Positions 1-8,607 are shown, counted from the first letter of the stretch. The stretch: 47,778 nucleotides of DNA from CALFMR01 sp035550595 (GCA_035550595.1 DASZOV010000058.1:1-47778); one strand, 5' to 3'. Program-made: numbers and translations. Notes: generated by a model not told the origin, from the letters alone.

Positions 1-32
1 CTACCGGCCGGCCGAAACAGGCCGAAATCCGG

Positions 33-67
33 GGACACGGACGGGACGTACAGACAAAGCGGTGACA
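33..67 (+). promoter_or_regulatory. Candidate HemR-type hem-box upstream of hemA
   Basis: Seen: AGACA (52-56), six bases, TGACA (63-67), a direct repeat with an 11-bp period as expected for a dimeric OmpR-family regulator. A weaker pair with the same spacing, GGACA (33-37), N6, GGACG (44-48), lies 19 bp upstream. From memory, the Leptospira HemR hem-box is TGACA-N6-TGACA, so the inner pair differs at one base. If transcription starts at or near the hemA GTG (103), the inner repeat is centred near -44, the position of an activator overlapping the -35 region. Inference: the regulator at 5541-6230 binds here and controls its own operon. Confidence 0.6.
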
Positions 68-90
68 ATCGCACCGCGGCGCTTGCATAA

Positions 91-102
91 GATCATTAGA
101 TA
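91..102 (+). promoter_or_regulatory. Possible leaderless -10 element of the hem operon
   Basis: GATCAT (91-96) followed by a 6-base spacer and the hemA GTG has the same geometry as the other start-proximal -10 boxes of this window. The match to TATAAT is only four of six, and the nearby CATAAG or TAGATA could serve instead. No good -35 is seen, which would fit an activator-dependent promoter. Confidence 0.35.
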
Positions 103-954
103 GTGCGTCTCGCCCTGATCCATCAAGCCCCCGGTCCCGCGCCCGCACCGTCCGACGCGGTCCGCTGGCGCACGTGCCTGCGCGAAGTCGCGTTCCTCGG
201 CGACGCGAGCGCTCCGGCACCCGACACGCCCGTCACCTTCGACGCCGACGCCTACGCGCTCCTGCTCGAGATCGTCTGCGGCCTCCGCTCGCCGCTCATC
301 GGCGAGACAGAAGTCCAGGCACAGTTCAAGACGTTTCTCGCTTCGCTCGACCGTGCGCGCCACGGAACGATCTTCAGCCTTGGCCAGCGTATCCTGTCGG
401 ACGCGAAGGCCATCCGCCAGCGCCATCTGCAGGGCTTCGGCACGCACTCGTACGGCCATCTCGTCCGCGCCCGCGTCGCACCCGGCCAACACCTCGTCGT
501 CATCGGCACCGGTGCGCTGGCGCAGGAGATTCTCGCCGCGCTCGACGATCGCCCGTCGGCCGATCAGTGGGGACGCAAACCCGAGCATGCGGACGAGGTC
601 GGCGACCACGTTCGTTATCGCCTGTTCGTCGACGCGCTACGCCAGCCGGTGAGCGCGATGCCGGCGACGATCGTCATCGCCGCGCCGGCCGACCAGGCCG
701 ATCTCGAAGCCGTCAGCCGCGCGTACGCGCGCATCGACCGCGTCATCGATCTCCGCGCCGTCGATCAGCGAACGCCCATCACGTTCGGGGCGTCGCTCGT
801 CACGCTCGACGATCTCTTCGACGAGGCGCGCGCCGCGGGCGCGGCGCCGGCACGGTCGGTCGACGCCGCCCATCGGGACATCGAAGCGCTCGCGCGCGCG
901 TTCGGCCAGCGCGAAGAGCTTCACCCGTTCGGGTGGGACGACGTATGCGCGTAA
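103..954 (+). CDS. hemA: Short, divergent glutamyl-tRNA reductase (HemA)
   Basis: It should reduce glutamyl-tRNA(Glu) to glutamate-1-semialdehyde with NADPH, the first committed step of C5-pathway tetrapyrrole synthesis. At 283 residues it is far shorter than the usual 410-430. The N-terminal catalytic domain is cut down: RTCLREV (residues 23-29) aligns with the family's STCNRxE, so Cys25 is the likely thioester nucleophile, but the following Asn is Leu. GLRSPLIGETEV (60-71) matches the conserved GLxSxxxGExQI helix. VVIGTGALA (132-140) is the NADPH-binding loop. The C-terminal dimerisation domain is missing. The start is GTG with no ribosome-binding site. The 3' end overlaps hemC by 10 bases. 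Position as first gene of a complete heme operon supports the call; it could alternatively be partly degenerate, with activity supplied elsewhere. Confidence 0.82.
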   Translation: MRLALIHQAPGPAPAPSDAVRWRTCLREVAFLGDASAPAPDTPVTFDADAYALLLEIVCGLRSPLIGETEVQAQFKTFLASLDRARHGTIFSLGQRILSDAKAIRQRHLQGFGTHSYGHLVRARVAPGQHLVVIGTGALAQEILAALDDRPSADQWGRKPEHADEVGDHVRYRLFVDALRQPVSAMPATIVIAAPADQADLEAVSRAYARIDRVIDLRAVDQRTPITFGASLVTLDDLFDEARAAGAAPARSVDAAHRDIEALARAFGQREELHPFGWDDVCA

Positions 955-2420
955 GGCTGGTCAGCCGCGCGAGTGCGCTGGCCGTCCTGCAGACGCGGCT
1001 CGTCGCCGACGCGCTTCGCGCACGCTGGCCCGATCTCGACATCACCACCGCCACGCGATCGTCGGAAGGCGATCGCGACCGCGCCATCGACCTCTGGGCC
1101 AGCAGCGAAAAGGGCCTCTTCACCGCGGATCTCTCCGACGCGCTCGCCGCGGGCGAGGCGGACGCCGTCGTCCATTCGTGGAAGGACCTGCCGATCGAAG
1201 GACGGCCAGACACGACGATTGCGGCGACCCTCGAACGCGCCGACCCACGTGACGTCCTGCTCGTCCGGCGCGAGGCCGTCGATGCGCGTCCTGACGCGAT
1301 CACGATCCTCTCTTCGTCGCCGCGTCGCGCGTGGCAACTCGAGACGTCCATCCGACGCCTACTGCCGTGGCGCGTGTCGACGCTGACGATCACGCCGGTA
1401 CGCGGCAACATTCCAACGCGAATCGCGAAGCTCGTCTCTGGTCAGGGCGACGCGCTCGTCGTCGCCAAAGCCGCGTTGGATCGGTTGCTCGGCCCCGAGT
1501 CGCAAGCGGACGTCATCGCCGAGATTCGCCACGGCATCGAGCAGTGCCGGTGGATGGTCCTGCCGCTCAAGGAATTTCCGACGGCGCCGGCGCAGGGCGC
1601 GCTCGCCGTCGAAGTGGCGGCGAAGCGGCCGGACGTCTACGAGCGGATCCATGCGATCAATCACGAGCCGACGCGGCAGGCGGTCGAGCGCGAACGCGCC
1701 GTGCTCGCCGCGTTCGGCGGAGGTTGTCGCGAGGCAATGGGCGCGACGGCGCTCGTACGCGAATATGGCGAGGTGACGAGCATACGCGCACACCTCCCTG
1801 GCGCCACCGACCGCGCCACGTGGACGTTGACAACGACGGCGGCGATCCCGCCGCGGGTCGACGACGCGTCGATCTGGCCGCGGCCCGAGGAGCGCGATCG
1901 CGCCTCGCGCCGGCCGGTCGATGCGGCGCCGCCTTCTGGCGACGAAGGCTTGTGGATCGCACGCGCGGACGCGCTGCCGGCCACGTGGACGATTGGCGCG
2001 GATCGCGTCGTCTGGGTCGCAGGCAGCCGCACGTGGGAGAAACTGGCGGCGCGCGGCGTGTGGGTCAACGGCTGCGCGGATGGTCTTGGCGATCTGGAAG
2101 CGCCGAATATCGAGCGCATCGCCGGGCGGACCGTTCGCTGGCGCCGGCTGACGCACACGGCGTCGGGCGATCCGGACGCGCTCGCGACCTACGCCGTCGA
2201 GACGCCGCTGCCCGACGATCTCGACGCGCGCACGCACTTTTTCTGGACGAGCGGCAGCCTGTTCCGGCGCGCGCTCGAAGACTGTCCGTCGATTCGCGAG
2301 GGCTGGCACGCGAGCGGGCCGGGACGCACGTCGCGCGTGATTCGCGATGCGCTCGGTCCGGACGCGCGGACCAGCGTCTGGCTGGAGTACGAGCAATGGC
2401 ACGAGGCGGTGACGTCCTGA
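945..2420 (+). CDS. hemC: Hydroxymethylbilane synthase fused to a uroporphyrinogen-III synthase-like domain (HemC-HemD)
   Basis: The N-terminal part (about 1-310) is porphobilinogen deaminase, joining four porphobilinogens into hydroxymethylbilane. HSWKDLP (77-83) holds the catalytic Asp81 (usually HSMKDVP), SSPRRAWQLE and RGNIPTRI are the substrate-binding loops, and Cys261 in GGGCREAMGA is the dipyrromethane attachment site. Residues 330-491 form an extra domain ending in FWTSGSLFRRAL and HASGPGRTSRVIRDALG; these resemble the Ser-rich strand and the GxxTxxxL loop of uroporphyrinogen-III synthase. No separate hemD is in the operon, so this domain probably closes the ring. The same fusion is known from Leptospira. 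The chosen ATG lies inside the hemA end; an open frame back to 174 is only the hemA shadow. HemC is certain, the HemD assignment less so. Confidence 0.9.
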   Translation: MRVRLVSRASALAVLQTRLVADALRARWPDLDITTATRSSEGDRDRAIDLWASSEKGLFTADLSDALAAGEADAVVHSWKDLPIEGRPDTTIAATLERADPRDVLLVRREAVDARPDAITILSSSPRRAWQLETSIRRLLPWRVSTLTITPVRGNIPTRIAKLVSGQGDALVVAKAALDRLLGPESQADVIAEIRHGIEQCRWMVLPLKEFPTAPAQGALAVEVAAKRPDVYERIHAINHEPTRQAVERERAVLAAFGGGCREAMGATALVREYGEVTSIRAHLPGATDRATWTLTTTAAIPPRVDDASIWPRPEERDRASRRPVDAAPPSGDEGLWIARADALPATWTIGADRVVWVAGSRTWEKLAARGVWVNGCADGLGDLEAPNIERIAGRTVRWRRLTHTASGDPDALATYAVETPLPDDLDARTHFFWTSGSLFRRALEDCPSIREGWHASGPGRTSRVIRDALGPDARTSVWLEYEQWHEAVTS

Positions 2421-3403
2421 CCTCCACGGCGGCGGCCACGCGCGCGCCGTGGTCGCGGCTGCGCCTGCGGCAGTCCGCGCACCTGCGCGATCTCCTGAGC
2501 GAGACGACGTTCTCCGTCGCCCAGCTCATCCAGCCGCTCTTCGTCGTCGAGGGGCTGAACGGCAGCGAGCCGATCCCGGGGCTCGGCGACAACGGGCGAC
2601 ATGGCGTGGATGCGGTGCTCGACGTCGTCGCGCACGACGTCGACGCGGGTGTTCGGCACTTCCTCCTGTTCGCGATTCCCGAAGCCAAGGGCGATCGTTC
2701 GCTCGAGTTCAGCTTCCTCACGCGCGCGGTCGATGCGATCAAGGCGCGCTTCGGCGACGCGCTGTGCCTCTGGACCGACATCTGCCTGTGCTCGTGTACG
2801 ACGCACGGTCACTGCGCGGTGCTCGACGAGGGCGGCAGCATCGACCTGGACGCGACGCTCGACGCGCTTGGACGCGCAGCGGTCGCGGCGGCCGAAGGCG
2901 GCGCGGACGGCGTCAGCCCGAGCGACATGATGGACGGCCGCACGGCGTACCTGCGCGCGGCGCTCGACGCGGCGGGCCACGCACGCGTGCCGGTCATGAG
3001 CTACAGCACGAAGTTCGCGAGCCAGTTCTACGGGCCGTTCCGCGCGGCCGCCGACTCGTCGCCGCACTTCGGCAATCGACGGCACTATCAGATCGACGTG
3101 CGGTCGCGCCGTGACGCGATTGGATCGAGCCTTCGCTGCGCCGATGAAGGCGCGGACCTGCTGATGGTCAAGCCGGCGATGACGTCGGCCGATCTGATCA
3201 CGCCCATCGCGGAATCGACGGGTCTCCCGGTCGGCGCCTATCAGGTGAGCGGCGAATACGCTGGGCTCGTCGCGCTCGGCGAACGCGGCTTCGCGGATTT
3301 CGACCTCGCGCTGGCCGAGACGCTGCACGTGCTGCGCCGGGCCGGCGCGGCCTACATCATCACGTATGGCGCGCGGCGCGCGCGCGCGCTCGGACTCGCA
3401 TGA
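2396..3403 (+). CDS. hemB: Porphobilinogen synthase (delta-aminolevulinate dehydratase)
   Basis: Condenses two 5-aminolevulinate molecules to porphobilinogen. The 335-residue length is typical. Lys206 in SYSTKFASQFYGPFR and Lys259 in LMVKPA are the two Schiff-base lysines. The cysteine cluster DICLCSCTTHGHC (128-140) supplies Cys130, Cys132 and Cys140, which marks the zinc-dependent type. HYQID and GAYQVSGEY are also family-typical. The start ATG lies 25 bases inside the end of hemC-hemD, implying translational coupling; no other ATG or GTG is suitable before the conserved region at residue 20. The stop overlaps the hemL start by 4 bases. Confidence 0.96.
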   Translation: MARGGDVLTSTAAATRAPWSRLRLRQSAHLRDLLSETTFSVAQLIQPLFVVEGLNGSEPIPGLGDNGRHGVDAVLDVVAHDVDAGVRHFLLFAIPEAKGDRSLEFSFLTRAVDAIKARFGDALCLWTDICLCSCTTHGHCAVLDEGGSIDLDATLDALGRAAVAAAEGGADGVSPSDMMDGRTAYLRAALDAAGHARVPVMSYSTKFASQFYGPFRAAADSSPHFGNRRHYQIDVRSRRDAIGSSLRCADEGADLLMVKPAMTSADLITPIAESTGLPVGAYQVSGEYAGLVALGERGFADFDLALAETLHVLRRAGAAYIITYGARRARALGLA

Positions 3404-4686
3404 CGACGACCGCGCTCTTCGATCGCGCGCTGGCGACTGCGCCGGGCGGCGTGCACAGCCCCGTGCGCGCGTTCCGCAGCGTCGGTGGCACACCCGTGTT
3501 CTTCAAGTCGGCGGCCGGCGCGCGGCTGACCGACGTCGACGGCCGGTCGTACATCGACTTGTGCCTGAGCTTCGGCCCGCTCATCCTCGGCCATCGCGAT
3601 CCGGAAGTCGCCCGCGCCGTACACGCGGCCGTCGACGACGGCTGGTCGTTCGGCGCGTGCGAGCCGTACTCGCTCGCGCTCGCCGAGTGGATTCTCGCGC
3701 GCGTGCCATGGGTCGAGCGGCTGCGGTTCGTCTCGTCGGGCACCGAAGCCGTGATGTCCGTCCTGCGCGTCGCGCGCGCGGCGACGGGCCGATCGATCGT
3801 CCTCAAGTTCGAAGGCTGCTATCACGGTCACGCCGACGGCCTGCTCGTCCGCGCGGGCAGCGGCCTCGCCGGTCGCACGGCCGCCTCGAGCGAAGGCGTG
3901 CCCGCCGGCACGCTCGCGCATACGGTCGTGGCGCCGCTCGATGACGAAGCCGCATTCGACGCGGCGGTCGAGGCAGCCGGCGACGATCTCGCGGCCGTCA
4001 TCCTTGAAGCGGTGCCGGCGAACTACGGGCTCCTGCCGCCGCGGCGCGAATGGCTCGCGCACGTAGCCGCGCGCACGCGCAAGGCCGGCGCGCTTCTCGT
4101 CGTCGACGAAGTCATCACCGGCTTTCGCACGGGCGTGACGGGCGCGTCCGGCGCATTCGATCTCCGGCCGGACCTCGTGTCTTACGGCAAGATCATCGGC
4201 GGCGGCTTTCCCGTCGGCGCGTACGGCGGCCGCGCGGATCTGCTGACGCGCGTCGCGCCCGAAGGCCCGGTCTATCAGGCTGGCACGCTCAGCGCGAATC
4301 CGGTCGGCATGCGCGCGGGACTCGCGACGCTCGACGCCATGACGTCGCGCGACGGCTGGACGACGCTCGAGCGACGGACGGCGGCGTTCGCGGGCGAGCT
4401 CAGCCATCGGCTTGGCGCGGTCGATCCATCGCTCGCCGTGACGAGTCACGCGTCGATCTTCTGGATCCACGAACGTCTCGCATCGGGCGAGATCCGACGG
4501 CCGGATCGCATTCCTGCGGAGAACGCCGCATGGTTCGCGCGCTTCTTCCACGCCGCGCTCGATCGCGGCATTTATCTGCCGCCGTCGTCGTACGAAGTGT
4601 GTTTCCTGTCGCTCGCGCATGACGAGGCGACGCTCGCCGAAGCGGCGGACCGTCTCGTCGACGCCGCGAAGGCGGCGAGAACGTAG
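3400..4686 (+). CDS. hemL: Glutamate-1-semialdehyde 2,1-aminomutase
   Basis: PLP enzyme converting glutamate-1-semialdehyde to 5-aminolevulinate, acting directly after HemA and before HemB. Its 428 residues are standard. The N-terminus carries the family pattern of GGVHSPVRAF (16-25), SSGTEAVMSVLRVAR binds the cofactor phosphate, FEGCYHGHAD is conserved, VVDEVITGFR holds the Asp that contacts the PLP nitrogen, and Lys264 in SYGKIIGGGFPVGAYGG forms the internal aldimine. The start shares ATGA with the hemB stop. The next gene begins immediately after the TAG, with no gap. Confidence 0.96.
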   Translation: MTTTALFDRALATAPGGVHSPVRAFRSVGGTPVFFKSAAGARLTDVDGRSYIDLCLSFGPLILGHRDPEVARAVHAAVDDGWSFGACEPYSLALAEWILARVPWVERLRFVSSGTEAVMSVLRVARAATGRSIVLKFEGCYHGHADGLLVRAGSGLAGRTAASSEGVPAGTLAHTVVAPLDDEAAFDAAVEAAGDDLAAVILEAVPANYGLLPPRREWLAHVAARTRKAGALLVVDEVITGFRTGVTGASGAFDLRPDLVSYGKIIGGGFPVGAYGGRADLLTRVAPEGPVYQAGTLSANPVGMRAGLATLDAMTSRDGWTTLERRTAAFAGELSHRLGAVDPSLAVTSHASIFWIHERLASGEIRRPDRIPAENAAWFARFFHAALDRGIYLPPSSYEVCFLSLAHDEATLAEAADRLVDAAKAART

Positions 4687-5541
4687 ATGGCAACGCCCGC
4701 GCTCTCGACGTCCCGTCTGTCGTACGCGATTGCCGGCGTGTGGCTGCTCCTCACCGTGTCCCTCGCGTCGTGGTGGCTGACGATCGGGCTGTCCCTTCCC
4801 GAACACCTGCATCGCATGTTCATCTGGGAGGGCGCGGCGTTCATCGCGCTGCTCATCGCGGGCGGCGTCGCGATGCTCCTGGCGATCCGGCGCGAGCACC
4901 GGCGACGGCAAGCGCTCGAGACGTTCTTCATGTCGTTCACCCACGACCTGAAGACGGCGCTCGCGAGCGTGCAACTGCAGGCCGAAGGATTGCGCGAGGA
5001 CTGGCCGGACGCCACGGCGCGGCCGGCGCTCGACCGACTGTTGCAGGACATGCTGCGGCTGCAGATCCAACTCGAGAACTCGCTGTTCGTCGCGCAGCCG
5101 GATGGCCGGCTGCTCCACGAGCGCATCGACGCGGGCGCGGCCATTGAACGGCTCGCCGAGGACTGGCCTGAGCTGTCGGTCACGGTGACCGGCCACGCCG
5201 ACGTGCTCGTCGATGCGCGCGGCTTCGAGGCCGTGGTCCGCAACCTGCTGCAGAACGCCGTCGTTCACGGCGGCGCGCGGCACGTGCGCGTGAACGTCGA
5301 GCCACGCGATCGTGGCCTCGTGCGACTCACGGTGAGTGACGACGGACGCGGCGTCCCGGCCGAGGCGTTCGCGCGGCTCGGACAGCCGTTCGCGCGCGCG
5401 GGACGTACGGGCGGAAGCGGCGTCGGTCTGTACGTGTGCCGACAGCTCGTCACGCGCATGCACGGCATGCTCGACTTCACGCGTCCGACGGCAGCCGATG
5501 GCGGCCTGACCGTCTGGCTCGATCTCCCGGGAGCGCGCTGA
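4687..5541 (+). CDS. Membrane sensor histidine kinase embedded in the heme operon (HemK-like)
   Basis: A 284-residue kinase with two predicted membrane helices (about 12-35 and 46-67) separated by only about ten residues, so it has no real periplasmic sensor domain. The phosphoacceptor is His86 in SFTHDLKTALASV. The ATPase domain shows the N-box (NLLQNAVVHGG, Asn190), G1 DDGRGVP (218-224) and G2 GGSGVGLYV (242-250). It starts directly after the hemL stop and its TGA overlaps the regulator's ATG by one base. Position between hemL and hemE is the one I recall for the Leptospira HemK kinase. Inference: it senses heme or iron state, or a signal in the membrane, and phosphorylates the next gene product. 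Confidence 0.9.
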   Translation: MATPALSTSRLSYAIAGVWLLLTVSLASWWLTIGLSLPEHLHRMFIWEGAAFIALLIAGGVAMLLAIRREHRRRQALETFFMSFTHDLKTALASVQLQAEGLREDWPDATARPALDRLLQDMLRLQIQLENSLFVAQPDGRLLHERIDAGAAIERLAEDWPELSVTVTGHADVLVDARGFEAVVRNLLQNAVVHGGARHVRVNVEPRDRGLVRLTVSDDGRGVPAEAFARLGQPFARAGRTGGSGVGLYVCRQLVTRMHGMLDFTRPTAADGGLTVWLDLPGAR

Positions 5542-6230
5542 TGTCTCGCGTCCTCCTCGTCGAAGACGACGCGTCGCTCGGGCGAACGCTCACCGAGCGG
5601 TTGCAGAAGGAACGGCTCGACGTGACGTGGGCACAGACGGTCGCGGCCGCCGAGACGGCGCTCGAAGCCGGCCGGTGGGACTTGGCGATCCTCGACGTTC
5701 GTCTGCCCGACGGATCGGGCTTCGGCCTCGCGCGGCAGATCAAGCGATCGTCGCTCACGCCGGTGATGTTCATGACGGCGCTCAACTCGGCGGAGAATCG
5801 GCTCGAAGGCTTCGAGATCGGCGCCGACGAGTATCTGCCGAAGCCGTTTCACCTGAAAGAGTTCATCCTTCGTGTGCGGCACGTGCTCGCGACCCAGCGC
5901 GTCTCGGCAGTCGTCCGCACGCACGGACGCGAGGTCGATCTCGCCGCACTGACGGTGACCGGTCCAGACGGACAGCGCGCGTTCCTGCAGGTGCGCGACG
6001 GACGCGTGCTGCGGCTGCTCATGGCGGCCGCGCCGACCGTGGTCGATCGATCGGAGATTCTCGATCGCGTGTGGGGCCGCGATCAGTTCCCCACGCCGCG
6101 CGCGGTCGACAACGCGATCGTGCGCCTGCGGCAGGCGCTGCAGGACGACCGCGGGCAGCTCATTCGATCGGTCCGAGGCGTCGGCTATCAGTGGGCGCCC
6201 GACCCTGAGCCCGGATCGGAATCGGCATGA
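5541..6230 (+). CDS. OmpR-family response regulator of the heme operon (HemR-like)
   Basis: A 229-residue transcription factor. The receiver domain (1-115) has acidic residues EDD at 8-10, the phosphorylated Asp52 in LDVRLPDGSG and Lys101 in PKPFH. The C-terminal winged helix (about 125-222) ends in the typical LIRSVRGVGYQW. Paired by a one-base overlap with the preceding kinase, and overlapping hemE by 4 bases. OmpR-type regulators bind 11-bp direct repeats; such a repeat, close to the Leptospira hem-box, lies at 52-67 ahead of hemA, so autoregulation of the operon is the simplest model. The regulon outside this window cannot be judged. Confidence 0.92.
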   Translation: MSRVLLVEDDASLGRTLTERLQKERLDVTWAQTVAAAETALEAGRWDLAILDVRLPDGSGFGLARQIKRSSLTPVMFMTALNSAENRLEGFEIGADEYLPKPFHLKEFILRVRHVLATQRVSAVVRTHGREVDLAALTVTGPDGQRAFLQVRDGRVLRLLMAAAPTVVDRSEILDRVWGRDQFPTPRAVDNAIVRLRQALQDDRGQLIRSVRGVGYQWAPDPEPGSESA

Positions 6231-7258
6231 CGATGAATCGTTTCGCGCGGGCCCTCGAGGGCGAGACGCAGGCCGTGCCGCCCGTCTGGTGCATGCGCCA
6301 GGCGGGACGCTATCAGCGCGCCTACCAGGCGCAACGGCGGCGGCATTCGTTCGAGGCGCTCTGCCGCGAGCCGGACCTGGCGGCAACGGTCGCCATGGCG
6401 TCGATCGAGGACTTCGACTTCGACGCGGCGATCCTCTTCAGCGATCTACTCTTTCCGCTGGACGCGCTCGGGCTCGGCGTGTCGTATGACGATCGAGGGC
6501 CGCACGTGGCGAAGCGGCTGACGCCGGCGACGGTCGGGCGACTGCGATCGATCGATCGCGCCGCGCGCGCGCTGGCGTTCCAGGCCGACGCGGTGGCCGA
6601 GACGCGGCGGCGGCTGCCGGCCGACAAAGGCCTCATCGGGTTCGTCGGCGGACCGTGGACGCTCTTCGTCTACGCGATGGAGGGCACGCACGCCGGCACG
6701 CTCGCGCGGGCGAAGTCGTCGCTCGATCTCTATCGCCAGTTCGCGCGCGTGCTCGTGCCGCTCATCGAACGGATGATCCGCGCGCAGATTGCGGCTGGCG
6801 CGGATCTCGTGATGGTGTTCGACACGGCGGCCGGCGAGCTGGCGCCCTCGGCGTTTCGGCGGATCATCGCGCCGGATCTCACGCGGCTGGCCCGGAGCGC
6901 GCCTGGACACGTCGGGTACTTCGCGCGCGGTCTGCACCCGGCGCACCTCGCGTCGGACACGTCGGTGTCTGACGGACCCTGGGCCGGACTGGGCGTGGAC
7001 TGGCGATGGGATCTGTCGGCGCTGCTCGCCGCGCCGGAGCGCGCGGGCTTCGTGCAGGGGAATTTCGATCCCGTGCTCCTCCGGCTCACCGGTGCGCCGC
7101 TCGCGCGCGCGGTCGAGGAATTCCTGGCGCCGATTGCCGCGCTCGCGCCCGACACGCGCCGCGGCTGGATCTGCGGTCTCGGACACGGCGTGCTGCCGGA
7201 CACGCCCGAGGCGAGCGTCCGGCATTTCGTCCGCGCCGTTCGAAAGCGATTGTCATGA
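6227..7258 (+). CDS. hemE: Uroporphyrinogen decarboxylase
   Basis: Removes four acetate carboxyls from uroporphyrinogen III to give coproporphyrinogen III. The 343 residues are the usual length. The signature RQAGRY (24-29) carries the substrate-binding Arg, Asp73 in FSDLLFPLDALGLGV is the essential active-site Asp, GGPWTLFVYAMEG is conserved, and the C-terminal GLGHGVLPDTP contains the conserved His. ATGACGATGAAT offers two starts; the first shares ATGA with the regulator stop and is chosen. The stop overlaps the hemN ATG. Confidence 0.96.
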   Translation: MTMNRFARALEGETQAVPPVWCMRQAGRYQRAYQAQRRRHSFEALCREPDLAATVAMASIEDFDFDAAILFSDLLFPLDALGLGVSYDDRGPHVAKRLTPATVGRLRSIDRAARALAFQADAVAETRRRLPADKGLIGFVGGPWTLFVYAMEGTHAGTLARAKSSLDLYRQFARVLVPLIERMIRAQIAAGADLVMVFDTAAGELAPSAFRRIIAPDLTRLARSAPGHVGYFARGLHPAHLASDTSVSDGPWAGLGVDWRWDLSALLAAPERAGFVQGNFDPVLLRLTGAPLARAVEEFLAPIAALAPDTRRGWICGLGHGVLPDTPEASVRHFVRAVRKRLS

Positions 7259-8607
7259 CGGACTACTCCGAGCTCTTTGCCAAGTACGACGTGCCGGTCC
7301 CGCGGTACACGAGCTATCCGACCGTGCCGCAGTGGCACACGACGCCCACGCCCGAACAGTGGATCGACGCGCTCACGCGATCGGTCGAGACGCCGGGGGC
7401 CTCGCTCGCGGTGTACGTGCACGTCCCGTTCTGCGAGTCGCTCTGCACGTTCTGCGGCTGCAACACAGTCATCACGCGCGATCACGCGCGCGAGGACCCG
7501 TACGTCGATCTCGTGCTCGCCGAGCTCGACGCGTATCTCGCGCGCGTGCCGTCGCTCGCGCGCACGCCCGTGCGGCAACTGCACCTCGGTGGCGGCACGC
7601 CGACGTTCCTCTCGCCGCCCGCGCTCGGCCGGCTCGTCGACGGCATCCGCCAGCGCCTCGCGTCGCAGACGGCCGCGTTCGAGGGATCGATCGAAGTCGA
7701 TCCTCGCGTGACTGCGCCCGCGCAACTCGAGACGCTCGCCGCGCGCGGGTTCACGCGCCTGTCGCTCGGCGTGCAGGACTTCGACCCCGAAGTCCAGGCG
7801 CTCGTCAACCGCCGGCAACCGCTCGAGGTCACGGCCAATCTCCTCCGCGCGGGTCGCGCGCTCGGCTACGCGTCGACGAACTTCGATCTCATCTACGGAT
7901 TGCCCGGCCAGTCGCTCGGCTCGATGGCGACGCTCGCCCGCGAAGTCATCGCGCTCGCGCCCGACCGGCTGGCGATCTACAGCTTCGCGCGCGTGCCGTG
8001 GATCAAGCCGGCGCAGCGCCGCTTCCGCGACGACCAGGTGCCGGCTGGCGCGGAGAAACGTGCGCTGTACGAAGCGATCCGCGCGCCGCTCCTCGAGGCG
8101 GGCTACCTGGAGATCGGCCTGGACCACTTCGCGCGGCCCGATGACTCGCTCGCGCACGCGGCGGCCGAGGGCACGCTGCACCGCAACTTCATGGGCTACA
8201 CCGACACGCACACGACGGCGCTTCTCGCGCTCGGCGTGAGCGGCATCTCGGAGACGGCCGACTGCTATCACCAGAGCGACAAGGTGCTGACGATCTACGA
8301 GAAGCGCGTGCGCGCGGGCGAGATCCCGACGCTGCGCGGGCATCTGCTGTCGGACGAAGATCGGCGCCGGCGCGGGAAGATCGCGGATCTGATGACGGGA
8401 TTCGGCGTCGAGCTCGATCCGCCGGAACTCGCCGAGGCGCCGCGCGCGCTCGGCTCGCTCTTCGCCGACGGCCTCGTCCACCTCGAAGGCCGGACGCTCG
8501 TCGTGCCGCCCGAAGGCCGCGCGTTCCTGCGCAACGCGGCGGCGTTCTTCGACGAATACCTGCAGCGGGGCGCCGCGAACGGTCCGCTCTATTCGACGAC
8601 TGCATGA
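7255..8607 (+). CDS. hemN: Oxygen-independent coproporphyrinogen III oxidase
   Basis: Radical SAM enzyme that oxidatively decarboxylates coproporphyrinogen III to protoporphyrinogen IX without oxygen. 450 residues. The [4Fe-4S]/SAM motif is CESLCTFCGC (Cys60, Cys64, Cys67, with the extra Cys69 typical of true HemN). PRYTSYPTVPQW at the N-terminus, GLDHFARPDD and NFMGYTDTHTT separate it from the HemW family, which lacks these. The start at 7255 shares ATGA with hemE. No oxygen-dependent hemF is present in the window. Confidence 0.95.
   Translation: MTDYSELFAKYDVPVPRYTSYPTVPQWHTTPTPEQWIDALTRSVETPGASLAVYVHVPFCESLCTFCGCNTVITRDHAREDPYVDLVLAELDAYLARVPSLARTPVRQLHLGGGTPTFLSPPALGRLVDGIRQRLASQTAAFEGSIEVDPRVTAPAQLETLAARGFTRLSLGVQDFDPEVQALVNRRQPLEVTANLLRAGRALGYASTNFDLIYGLPGQSLGSMATLAREVIALAPDRLAIYSFARVPWIKPAQRRFRDDQVPAGAEKRALYEAIRAPLLEAGYLEIGLDHFARPDDSLAHAAAEGTLHRNFMGYTDTHTTALLALGVSGISETADCYHQSDKVLTIYEKRVRAGEIPTLRGHLLSDEDRRRRGKIADLMTGFGVELDPPELAEAPRALGSLFADGLVHLEGRTLVVPPEGRAFLRNAAAFFDEYLQRGAANGPLYSTTA

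Noticed and set aside
174..2420. Single 748-residue frame covering hemC-hemD and most of hemA
   Set aside because: The first 257 codons are an Arg/Pro-rich shadow of hemA; family homology begins at the ATG at 945.
3352..5463. 703-residue minus-strand open frame across hemL and the kinase gene
   Set aside because: Antisense shadow without motifs; the plus-strand genes are certain.
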